A DNA stretch of 64,000 nucleotides from Hyparrhenia diplandra (Eukaryota; Streptophyta; Magnoliopsida; Poales; Poaceae): NCBI GenBank assembly GCA_015847255.1, contig JADLZK010013210.1, forward strand, positions 62,001 to 126,000, in the 5' to 3' direction. Shown piece by piece: positions 1-10,349 of this stretch. Both the position numbers and the translations under genes were made by a program. The notes below the pieces were generated by a model. It was not told the origin of the DNA, did no database searches, and saw nothing but the letters and a program-made list of their open reading frames with translations. Numbering within the stretch: the stretch's first letter is position 1; each line of letters opens with the position of its first letter.

Positions 1-540
1 ATCCCAGAGCAAATCACAACACACTTGAATCGTTCTGACCCCAAAAGCCCATAGGGCATGCGCAGACATCGAGGGGTGTGCTTCCTACGAACAATTCACA
101 AAATAGTTGTCCGGACCTCTCCCACTCAGAACAATTCTGCATCGAGAAACCCTAATCGAAATGAAAATTAGAGAGACAACCTCGAGATGGAGGGTTGCCC
201 TCTCTATTTATAGTCTTGGTCCGAATGACCATCCTACCCCTACTGGTACAATTACCGAAACCACTTAGCCGGGGGCATAATGGTTGGACTTGGATATCTT
301 CCGATCCCGACGGCCACCGCGCCTCCTCATCTTTGGCATTGCTCCACGCAATCTCCCAGAAGCTGCCACATACCGTCCTTTTGTCCATCGAAACATCCAT
401 CCGGGTTTTGAGGCCTAAACCGCGAAACCTGCCACCGATGGTTTTGAGTCCCAAACCACCAAACAGCGCCCCGTGGTTTTGATGCCCAAACCACAAAACC
501 CACTCAGATGGTGTTGAGGGCAAACCATGTGTTCGCATAG
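1..540 (-). repeat. Possible LTR or promoter-bearing repeat fragment
   Basis: No gene is recognised. Read on the minus strand there is a TATA box (GACTATAAATAGAG, around 201-214) followed by sequence of the kind seen in LTR leaders. A short motif with the sense 'ttttgaggcctaaacc / ttttgatgcccaaacc' recurs at about 405-510, so the overlapping open frames on both strands are low-complexity products. The left end is cut by the window and the right end (about 540) is a guess. It could equally be an ordinary intergenic promoter on the minus strand. Confidence 0.3.
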
Positions 541-1951
541 TGAAGCAATTAGGATGGGAATGGGGGCTTTCATTTGATAGCTTCCATTGAAGTTGGTGTC
601 ATAAAAGACAACACTTCCTCCGTCTCTAAATAAATCAATATGTTAGTTTGACTAACTTTATATATAAGAGTAATAAATCTATAATATAAAATGAGTATAT
701 TGTGAAAATATACTTCATGAAAATATAAATTATTTTCTCTAACAAAGTTAAACAACGAAGAATATTTCAGCTTCAACGGTTGATTTTCCATCCAAGAATC
801 TTTCCAAAATCGAAGTCGGGTACCATCTTTCAACCGACTTGAATGATCCATACACTTGAGCAAGTCTTTCACATCCATCGGGCATTTCAAAAAATGTAAG
901 TTAAAACAAGCACCACACTTTCTCATTCCTTCTTTCCCCTTTCCTTGCTACAATTTTGAAAGGGCGAAAAAGGAGGCGACCCGATTTCCAAAGGGCGATT
1001 TCACGGTCTCCTCCTCCGCCCGTCTTGGTCTTTGGAGAGGGTGGATCTTTGAGGAAATCATCGTGTGGTTGTATATAGACTAGGTTTGTGTCCTAGGTCT
1101 ACGTTTTGCTCGCCATCGGTCGGTGGTGGAGCTAGTTTGGCCGGGGGATGTTTCTCTATGGCGAAGTTGTGGCGGCGTCGGAGGCGGATCGTCAACGGCG
1201 CCATGGAATAAGCTCTCTCGACCTCTTCTTCGCCCCATCGGTGCTCTCCTCCGGTGCCTATGGTGAGGTCGACGAGTCAGGAGTTTAGGGCCAGGGCTTC
1301 ATTGTCTTCGTCAGGTGATGCTGTCAGTGGCCCTTTTTTCTTTTGGATACGAATAAGTATGTGGGTTTTGTGGACTATGGATAGTCGGATTTGGCTCTTT
1401 TCCTCCGATGGCGGTGGTCGCCGTCGGTCGGATTTGGTAGTTGAAGGAGTTTTTTCTGTGACTGGAGTAGGGTTGCGGCTTCGGTCGATGGGTGATCTAT
1501 GTCTTCATCCTGTCCTTTTATGACGGGTGTTAGTTTCGACTTCGTTCAAAGCCTTGGCGCAATGGGACCCCTCCAGCTCAAGGTGTTGCTCATCTTCTCC
1601 GGCGGCGACGACGAGGAGGGTGACTTCTGGTGGCTCACCAAGTTTTCATTGTGTAGTTTAGTTGTTGCAGTCGTCTCTGTACTTTTATATGTGTCTATAT
1701 TCCTGTGTTTGTACCCTTGTTTTCCTGAAAAATGTGGGTCTTGACTTTTGTGAGCAGCCCCCTATAGTTTTCTCTTTGATATATTTATATCTAACGATAA
1801 TAGACGACTTAAAGCTGAGTGGGAAACCCAAGGATTCCGCCGCCGGCACCGGCGCCTTGCGAGCCCACCTGACGACACCATTCAGCAACCAACCCCACGG
1901 GGGGAGTGACGACGAGTGAGTCACTCTCCGAGTCCCTTTCCTTTCCTATAT
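541..1951. other. Intergenic stretch upstream of dehydrogenase copy 1
   Basis: I see no supportable gene. A Stowaway-like end (cttcctccgtctctaaata, from 613) starts an AT-rich segment of about 150 bp, but no matching right end was found, so it would be a truncated MITE at best. From about 960 to 1740 the sequence is GC-mixed with short open frames lacking any recognisable domain. The last 100 bp before 1952 are the probable promoter and 5' UTR of the dehydrogenase gene. Confidence 0.4.
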
Positions 1952-2070
1952 ATGGCCGGAGCAAGATTAGTTGGCAGACTCGGCCGCCACTCCACCTCCT
2001 TCCTCCTGCCCCGTCACGCCGCCGGACACCCCCCGGCTCTACTCTCCTTCCTCCTCCTCCTGCTCGCAAG
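1952..2070 (+). other. Putative first (leader) exon of dehydrogenase copy 1
   Basis: An ATG at 1952 opens a frame of 39 codons plus two bases (MAGARLVGRLGRHSTSF...), rich in Arg, Ser and Leu and ending at a good donor (GCAAG/gtaccg, 2070). Copy 2 has a clear counterpart starting MAGARWAARAG at 10350. It resembles an organelle transit peptide. However, joining it to the exon at 3021 gives the wrong phase and an early TGA, and the same phase clash occurs in copy 2. Either this exon is 5' UTR and translation starts at the ATG at 3035, or an unseen exon lies between them. Confidence 0.4.
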
Positions 2071-3020
2071 GTACCGTCCCCCCAGCTTCCTTCCCCTCTT
2101 TCTCCTACCCTGGGCGCTTCCCATCCTTGTGTCCTGCCCGCATGGGCGACCGACCGACCCCTGATTTACATCCCTCCCTTTGGATACAGTTGTACCGGAT
2201 TGCCAGGTTCTTGTTTGGGTTCGGGCGGTGTAGGGGTGCTCGGATGTTGGTTCAGTTTTTCCCCTTCTTTCTTTTGGGATCAAATCTGTTGGTACGGGCC
2301 CGATGAAACCGTATCGTATCGGATTGGGTACTGTGTGTGACGAGGAAATGCGTGACTAATTAATGATGAATAGACATACACTGAGGTTGACTTTCAGATA
2401 CCTGTCCTGTTGACAGAGTTTATATCACTGCCAGCAGGTTCAGATTAGTTTCTGTTGTTGTGCTAGTGACTGATGTAGAGCACAGCTAGGTTTTGTGAGC
2501 CAACAGAGCACAGCTAGTAACCACTGAACCTATGCGATGTAGGGAAAATGGGCGTATTAGTAAACATGGTTCTTTCTCTCCTGTATGTACGAGCTCTAGA
2601 TTTGTCCCTTCTTCCATCTCCTTTGTTAATTCTTGTCTGACTTGATTTTACTTCGGTCATGAGTTGAACCTTTAACTACTATAAGGCAGAGGAGGCCAAA
2701 ATGACCATCTTAGCTGAGGAACAACTGCTCAGGATCAAATTACTGTTTCTCTGGCACAATGCAGTCCAATATGATTACTGCTTTCTTGAATTTCGGCTGT
2801 GATATACTATACATCAGTCCAATCGTCTTTATGGAAGGATTGCTCTGTTTCTGTTAAACTGATAGGATGCAATTAGTTATTAGGAAAGTCAGTCCGATTG
2901 ACGGATGGATATCTTTAAATCTTGTTATCTTCATGATAATTTTCAGTCTCTTGGAGAAAAATGGTAACTGTGATTCTAGACATTTTTATTTTGTTGTGAC
3001 TACATAGCTCATTGTTACAG

Positions 3021-6000
3021 GTCAGTATTCAAAAATGGGTGATTCGAGTGAGACGAATGGCCACGGCACTCTTACTCGGGTGCTATTCTGTGGTCCATAT
3101 TGGCCTGCTTCTACTAACTACACCAAGGAGTATTTGCAGGACTATCCATTCATTCAGGTTGGTTGCACTTTTGACATGGTGGTACTATGCAGAAGATCTG
3201 CTGATTCGTGTATCTGTCCATTATATTTTGCATCATTTATATTGTACTAGTAGTAGGCTTAATGTTACCAAAGTTTGAATTTTGAAGTTGTATTTTATAT
3301 TTATATACATCTAATGCTGTTGGAGGGTTATAATTTGGAATATACATTGCAATATATCATTCTTGTCCTCTTCTAGTCAATAGTTACCATTGCTGCTTCA
3401 TTTAAGTTTATTTGGCCCTTGTAATGATAGTTTCCCTCCAGAGAAACCATGATATGGTCACATGTTCTCGAAAAGAACAGAAATCAGGACATGCTTTGCC
3501 CTCCAGAACAACCATGAGATGGTCACAGCTTCTTGAAAAGAATAGAAAGCAGGGCATGCTTTGCTTCCCCAATGTCAATAAGAGGAGTAATCTGATCACA
3601 TAATATCATACAAATATCTGATACTGATGTGTTTCTTAACAGTGAGCTTCCTTATAAAATGATATTTTTCAACTAATGAAATATTACAATATCTATGCAC
3701 TAGCTTTTTGCAGATTTGAATTTGTGAAAGCTTAACACTAGACAAGTTCTATAAGCTAGGCTTAGGCTGGTCATTGGTTCCTTGTTTACATGTTTATTAG
3801 GAATAGTGTACCTCATTGTAATATAGTAGTTTGACAGTAGGTTACCTCGAAATCTTGAGATATGAGCATATCTTTTTGCATGGGTCGCATTTGACTGTCA
3901 ATTCTTCTTGCAGGTTGATGAAGTAGGTCTTGAACAGGTACCTGATGTTATTCACAACTATCATATATGTGTAGTAAAAATCGGCGTGATAGATTCAGAT
4001 ATCATTGCCAAGGCAACTCAGATGAAGATTATAATGCAGTATGGTGTTGGGTTAGAAGGTGATTCAAATTTTGATGCTATCTTCTATACTCAATCAATCT
4101 GTCAATTTAACTACCCGTATTATAATTATATTAACTGCATATTTTCAACAGGCGTTGATGTAAATGCTGCTACAGAACACAAAATCAAAGTTGCACGGAT
4201 CCCAGGAAGTACGACAGGAAATGCCGTCTCTTGTGCAGAAATGGCAATCTATCTTGCTCTAGGTCTTCTGCGTAAACAAGTATGTGTTGTATGCCTACTA
4301 TTGCTGACCATGTGGAAGTTGGATGTGCTCTCTTTTGTATCAGTTTTTTTAAGAATCTATTTGAAGAAAGTAACATTCCAACTTGACCGTTTTCACATTC
4401 ATAAACAGTTAACAGTTTCTACACTTAAGATATCATAATTTGTAACTAATCTTTCTCTATGATGCAAGCAAGCATGCTTATTCTGCAGAACTAGATCCTT
4501 CAGTTAAAATCCTAGTATTGTATGGAAGACTAATACAAACATAATCGTTTAAGCTACCAGCTTTGAGTTTGAGGTCTGCAAGTTTGGTTGAAAGTGAATA
4601 TTCTACTTTTTGTCTAAAATCTGCAACAGTTATATGGTCCATCCCCATTTTATTATGTTTGAAGACATTCTCATGACTTAGAATGCATTTTCAGAGGAAA
4701 AAGAGTATGTGATGCTGCAAAAACTGTTGCACATTGATGACTATTAAAACTAGTCCCCTTTTTTTCTTGGATTGATGATGTTTTCCAACATTTTTTTTCT
4801 GCATTTGAGATAAGAATTTGATCATAGTTTTTTCTAATAATGTATTAGCAAACATACAAAATATACAATCATATGAGAAACATGATGATAAATCTACTAG
4901 TACCATTTCTGTTTGTAAATCATAATAACTTTACTTTATAATGGTGACCAAAATAATAAATGTTTTAATGTTTATACCTTAGTGATACCTATATAGGAAC
5001 ACACTAGATTTAGTACCAGTGTGTCCACTAATTTCAGTAACCAAAATTTTTGGCGATTGACTAATCTTTGGCTCATCATGTATATACTGTAGAGGATATA
5101 TCGCTTTTAACATATACACTACCCTCGTAGCTTTCATCATCTTGAAGATAACTTGTTTAAGTTTCGTTAAAGTAACCTCGATCCTTTGATATGTGCGCTA
5201 TGGCGCTACCATGGTTTAACATTGGGCATTTAACTTGCAGAAGGAGATGGATGCTGCTGTGAACCAGAAAGACCTTGGTATTCCAGTTGGAGATACATTA
5301 TTTGGCAAAACAGTATGGTTGTGGTGTATACACCATTGCATCTTTGATCTAAATTCTGATGGAAATATCCCATTCATTTAGCTGTTATCTGTTCTGTGTA
5401 GGTCCTTATCCTTGGATTTGGGGCCATTGGCGTTGAACTTGCCAAGCGACTAAGACCTTTTGGAGTAAAAATTCTTGCTACGAAAAGAAATTGGTCATCA
5501 GACACATTACCATCTGGTAAGCTCCACTTTTCTGTTTCCTCCACATCATGGCCTTTGTAAATAGTTTCTGTTCTGCTCCACCTGCTTAAAAACATTCCAA
5601 TGCAGATGTTGATGAGCTAGTTGACAAGAAAGGTGGCCCGGAAGATATGTATGAATTTGCCGGTGAAGCTAACATTGTTATAACATGCATGACCTTAACC
5701 AATGAAACAGTTAATACCTATCTTGGTGAACTTTAGTACAAATATTCCTTCCAGATGACCTGTACTTGACGTTGATTAGGATGTCATCATCTTTTACAGG
5801 TTGGAATTGTGGATCATAAGTTTCTTTCATCGATGAAAAGGTATTTCTTGTTTCTGCCATACTGATCTCCATGTGATCAGATTTGGGGGCTCCTCATATC
5901 TTTGACCCCATCACTGGTTAAGGAATGAACCATGAGTCATGCTGTCAGTTCAAAATATTTGTACTAGAAAATATAGTTGGATAAACAGATGTCACCACCA

Positions 6001-6627
6001 TCTGTAATCGATTAACATTGACTGCCGTATTTTTAAGCAGGGATCATATCTGGTCAACATTGCCAGGGGACGCTTGCTGGACTACAAGGCCGTGTTTGAT
6101 CACCTGGAATCGGGCCATTTAGCTGGTTTGGGGATTGATGTTGCTTGATGGAGCCATTTGATCCAGAGGACGCTGTTCTGAAATTTCCAAACGTTATCAT
6201 AACGCCACATGTGGCCGGTGTCACTGAATATTCCTACAGAACTATGGCAAAGGTTCGCGCTTTGTGCTTGATTAATTGCTCCATCTGAATTATGTCATCG
6301 CCAAATCTTTTCTTCAGTATTGAGCAACCACCCGAGTAGTATGGTTGGTCAGGAGATATGGACATGGTGCAGCCAAACTCCAATTGTCAGTTACTGTAGA
6401 TGACATGTTGACACAGAGCCCTTTGATAATTACTATAAAGTGATGAAGCTCCTCAGGCTAGGATGAACGAAAACAAAACGCTACGCACTGTACAAAAGAA
6501 AAAGAGTCATTGTTGCTATTTTGGATACTTGTGGTAACTCTTGCTCTGCCTTTTGCAGTCTGTTGGTGAGACTGCCCTTCAGCTGCATTCAGGGAAGCCG
6601 TTCACAGAAGTAGAGTTTGTCAACTGA
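3021..6627 (+). pseudogene. D-isomer-specific 2-hydroxyacid dehydrogenase (PGDH-like), copy 1, frame broken
   Basis: Family role: NAD-dependent oxidoreduction of D-2-hydroxyacids; the exact substrate is unknown. Exons with consensus splice sites lie at 3021-3157, 3914-4058, 4152-4279, 5241-5312, 5402-5516, 5606-5709, 5800-5840, 6041-6252 and 6559-6627. If translated from ATG 3035 the protein would be about 335 residues, usual for a short plant PGDH-like protein. Visible motifs are the N-terminal VLFCGPYWPAS, the Rossmann glycine loop GFGAIG (exon 5402), NIARG with the catalytic Arg and TPHVAG with the catalytic His. Two defects are visible. Exon 5800-5840 is one A shorter than in copy 2 (41 against 42 bases). 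In the next exon the codon expected to be Trp has lost a G, giving TGA at 6146-6148 just before the catalytic Glu-Pro. Either defect alone truncates the protein. Copy 2 lies 4 kb downstream on the same strand. Pseudogene or sequence error are both possible. Confidence 0.85.
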
Positions 6628-6769
6628 AAGTAAAATAAAGAGGAAAAGTCCAGGCAGCAGCCGTACGTAGACGCCATTCGTCATTTGTCGGCTATTAAGT
6701 TCAGCTGGGAACTGCTAGCTGTTACGATCATTATGGTAGAGAAATAATGCATGGGTCGGCGACTTGGTA

Positions 6770-6962
6770 CTCCCTCCGTCCAAAAAAAAAAATCATGCGA
6801 CTAGGATGTCTCAAATAAATATGAAAATATATTCCACAATTAATCTCTTGGTACTTATGTTGTATTATAAGTGACTGAAATTTGGTTAAAGATGGAATTC
6901 CTGACTTCTCGAAAAGCAAGAATTGTACTTTTTTTTTTTTTTTTTTTTTGGGACGGAGGGAG
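6770..6962. mobile_element. Stowaway-like MITE (Tc1/mariner type)
   Basis: The element begins CTCCCTCCGTCC and ends GGACGGAGGGAG, perfect terminal inverted repeats of the Stowaway class. It is flanked on both sides by TA (6768-6769 and 6963-6964), the Stowaway target. It is 193 bp, AT-rich and contains a run of more than 20 T near its right end. It lies about 140 bp after the stop of dehydrogenase copy 1, so it is in or near its 3' UTR. Confidence 0.88.
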
Positions 6963-7868
6963 TAAGAATGAACGTGTAACCAGATGTTTGATGGCGATCT
7001 TCTATGAAAACTCTGCCACTGGCTGCCTGGTCATTTTCTTGCAACATTGCTTCATCAGCCAATAAAATGTGGTCCCCTGAATATCAGATGTTGTTTCGCT
7101 GTCTATTCATTAATCTCAGCATGATCACGACGGCTCTCTTTGTTAATGTCGTATTCACGTGGAACACGGTCACTTTTTTAAAAAATCGAAGTAGTTGATC
7201 CGGGGACAGTTGTCGGTTGGGCACGGTCACCTTTATGAAGAAAAAAAAAACCAAGCGAGCTTTTCTCGACTCTTTCGTGTTGGCCCACCAGGCCCACCTG
7301 GCAGCCGCTGTTTCTTTGAGAAGGCCTTGAGAGCAAGAATAATAAGCCAGCTAGCAGGCGTACGTTATGCTTGTTCCACGTCACTAACGGCCTTTCCTAA
7401 CAGCGACCCGTATAATAGACTAACCGTAAGAGCCGGCTGTAGAGCATACTTTAACATTTATTACTTGCATGCACGCCACGCCGCCTCACGTCTTTGGTTG
7501 GGAGAAACTTTTTTACTCGTATCTTGTCTTTGCAGCCGGGCGAAATGGGAAGCGCCGGCTTCATACTCTCTCCAATGTGGAACTTTTTCCTAATACTTGC
7601 TCTGACAAGATTCTCCTATCAGTCGAGACTCGAGAGACTCCATCACCGTCGGTTTTCAGTCTCATTGGTCGTTTTGCGACTGATGGACCGGCTGATACTC
7701 ATTTGTTTTTAGAGAAAAACAACATACCGTGACTGATAAGCCGAAGCTAATATAAGTTGAAGCGAGGGAGCTGGATAAAGGTAATCCATATTGATGGATT
7801 CATCACATGAGGGTATTCTAGGTAATCATTCACATTTCAATCATGCAAAGTCTAGGAGGCGTTATTAA
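6963..7868. other. Spacer between dehydrogenase copy 1 and the Helitron
   Basis: No gene, RNA gene or closed mobile element was recognised. The open frames here are short and overlap on both strands. Confidence 0.4.
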
Positions 7869-9686
7869 TCTATACCTACTAATAAAGAGAGAAAATTTCC
7901 GTGGTCTCCCCTATCTTTGGTTCCACCTTCTCTGTCTACATTATATAGGCCTGGGGCCTTGACCTCCTCCTCCCGTTGCTATGAAGTCCCTATGGCAATC
8001 CTTCTAGGATTTACCATAAAACATGCAAACCTACATGCAACGGGGAAGGACTCCGACTTGGACACGGTTCAGGAAGGTCTGTGCACATCTCCAGAACCTT
8101 CTAGAACTCTATGTGTCCTAACTACACTAGGACTTCTAATATGACTAGGACTCTAACAGGATTACAATAGGAATATGACTAGAACACTACTATGTCTAAC
8201 ATGTCCCACCGGAATACGTCTCAGACTCCCATTACACGCCTCATGAAGTCTTGATCTATACCTACTAATAAAGAGAGAAAATTTCCGTCGTCTCCCCTAT
8301 CTTTGGTTCCACCTTTCTCTGTCTCTCTTTTCGTATTTGTGTCCGCGTCCGTACAAGTGTCCCACTGCACGTCTTTCCTGTCCTAGCGTCCGAAAAAGTA
8401 CGTGGAGAAAAGTATGTGAAATATATATCGGACGTCCGTCTCGGACTCCCATTACACGCCTCATGAAGTCTTGATTAGAATAGAAAATTAGAAGACAATG
8501 TACACGTGTACATCATAGGCGGTACTCAACTTCGTGCAACGCAGCTGCGTCGTGGGTGACTACTACGATCTCTTCTACTCGTTCCTGGAAGTTTTCATCA
8601 TTATCTAAAAAGGAAGCCTAACCCAGTAGCAGCTAGGTTGCTGCCCCGCCGGGTCGTGCCTCGAAGATCGATAAGGGAATAAAGAGAGAAAATTTCTTGT
8701 CTATCTTTTTGGGTTTTCGCCCTGTCCGCCCCGTCCGCCGCAAATACGAGTTTGTTACGGGCGATGTGTCTGCAGCTCCGTCCCTCCGTCCGTCCAGGGT
8801 GGTAATAAAACATAAAGAAATAGGAGTTAGTAATTCCTTATCCGCTTAGACATGGGAGTTGTAGCATCGGACGACCCCTGGGCTTTATAGCTAGGCACGG
8901 GCGATCTCCCCTCCCTTGCGCAATCTGCCGGACTACTCCCGGGACGCCGCCTCCAATAATCCCGGCAAGATCACGGTGTTCGACGTCGCTGTAGATGGCG
9001 AACCCGGCGAACCGTTCGTCTCTCCAGCGTGTAGTGCGTCGAAGTCGGGATTCATCCCGGGGACCGCCCTCGACGATCTCGCAAGAGAGATTCAGAGAGC
9101 TGGGGGCGAGCGTGGTGGTGGTTACGGGAGTAGTACCGCAGTGAGCGCCAAGGCCGGACGATGCTCACCGGGACGTGAAGACTAGGAAGGAGTAAAATTT
9201 GAATAGAAACTCTTTTCTAGGTCCAGATGTAAAAGCATAAGACAGGATACGGGCTTTGGTTAATTTGCGAAAAGTTTCATGTTCACTTTGCAAAAATATT
9301 TTTCGTTATCTTTTTCTTTTATTGTATTTAAATAAATGAAACGTTAATTTTGGGAAGTAAAATATGTCAAACTGTTGGAGATGCTATTTTTTTTACTTGC
9401 CATATACTTTTGCCGGTTGGCAAAACACAAGATTTGCCGAGTAAAATTTGGTAAACTCTTGGAGATGGTCTAATAGTGCAATTCTCGCGACTGTTGCTCA
9501 ATATATATGTGCGAATACAAATTAAAATAAATCATGTCTAGAAGCAATGGGCGTAGTTTGATTCCGATGTATCAGTTTCCATTGCAACTGCAACACACGG
9601 GTATGACTCTAGATTAAAAAATATCACAAATTTTTAAACGCGTAGAAAACACACCGTCCGTAGCAACGCACGGGCATATTTCCTAG
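7869..9686 (+). mobile_element. Helitron-like element with duplicated 5' end
   Basis: The left end reads A/TCTATACCTACTAATAAAG, the usual form of grass Helitron 5' termini. The right end is a GC-rich palindromic zone (cgtagcaacgcacgggc) followed by CTAG at 9683-9686 and a host T, so the insertion is between A and T as Helitrons require. The 5' terminus is repeated: a second TCTATACCTACTAATAAAG starts at 8255, and both copies run to the same sequence (ending tcatgaagtcttga at 8254 and 8474). A third partial match (aataaagagagaaaatttc) is at about 8679. The GC-rich stretch 8900-9185 reads open and could be a captured exon (NLPDYSRDAASNNPGKITV...), which I do not recognise. No Rep/helicase is present, so it is non-autonomous. 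Confidence 0.65.
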
Positions 9687-9894
9687 TATATATAATATAA
9701 GAAGATAATAATAATTGTTCTGGTTGCTTTAGGTAGGCACACCAAGAAAAATAAAATATTTGGAGGCATAAACCAAGCTAGTACCTTCTAATAATTTTAT
9801 ATAAAATTTTAAAAAATTGCCTAGCCCTTATAAAAGGTAGTGTACTACTGAGCATAAACAAGGGGAAACATAGGGAGTATAATATAAGATAATA

Positions 9895-10132
9895 CTTCCT
9901 CCGTTCTAAAATAAACGCAATTTTTCAACTTTTATAAACTATGTTTGACCGTTCGTCTTATTTAACTTTCTTCTACAAATATTATCACTTTTATTATGAC
10001 TTACTACATCACTAACAATATTTTAATAACATTTAATTTGTTTTATAATTTAATAAAAAATTTGAATAAGATGAGTGGTCAAACATAGTTTAAAGTTAAA
10101 GAATTACGTTTATTTTATGACTAGTAAGGGAG
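9895..10132. mobile_element. Stowaway-like MITE inside the duplicated promoter
   Basis: The 238-bp element begins CTTCCTCCGTTCTAAAATAA and ends with its imperfect inverse (ttattttatgactagtaaggg). It is bordered by TA at 9893-9894 and 10133-10134. The interior is AT-rich and itself palindromic (tatgtttgaccgttcgtctt near the left, gagtggtcaaacatag near the right). It interrupts the second promoter unit. Confidence 0.85.
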
Positions 10133-10253
10133 TAATAATTGTTCTGGTTGCTTTAGGTAGGCACACCAAGAAAAATAAAATGTTTGGAGGCATAAACCAA
10201 GCTAGTACCTTCTAATAATTTTATATAATTTTTTTAAAAAATCGCCTAGCCCT

Positions 10254-10260
10254 TATAAAA
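10254..10260 (+). promoter_or_regulatory. TATA box, dehydrogenase copy 2
   Basis: TATAAAA lies 90 bp before the first ATG (10350), at a plausible distance for a short 5' UTR. The identical heptamer at the same place in the upstream promoter unit (9829-9835) supports its significance. Confidence 0.5.
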
Positions 10261-10349
10261 AGGTCGTGTACTCCTAAGCATAAACAGGGGGAAACAGAAA
10301 AGGAGAAAGGTGATTAACAGTCCTTTTTTGTTTTCCTATATTCAAGTCA

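Larger units (their letters stand above)
9692..10310 (+). repeat. Tandem duplication of the promoter region of dehydrogenase copy 2
   Basis: A unit of about 185 bp starting aatataaga..taata occurs at about 9692-9880 and again from 9881, where it is interrupted by a MITE (9895-10132) and continues at 10133-10310. Shared blocks include ttgttctggttgctttagg, ccaagctagtaccttcta and cgcctagcccttataaaa. Each unit carries its own TATA box (9829-9835 and 10254-10260). The second unit lies directly upstream of the gene, so the duplication may have given it two alternative core promoters. Confidence 0.75.

Noticed and set aside
613..770. Full Stowaway MITE
   Set aside because: Only the left terminus is recognisable; no inverse end or TA flank on the right.
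1938..1960. TATA box cctatatatgg for dehydrogenase copy 1
   Set aside because: It overlaps the leader ATG at 1952, so it cannot be the core promoter of a transcript that includes this exon.
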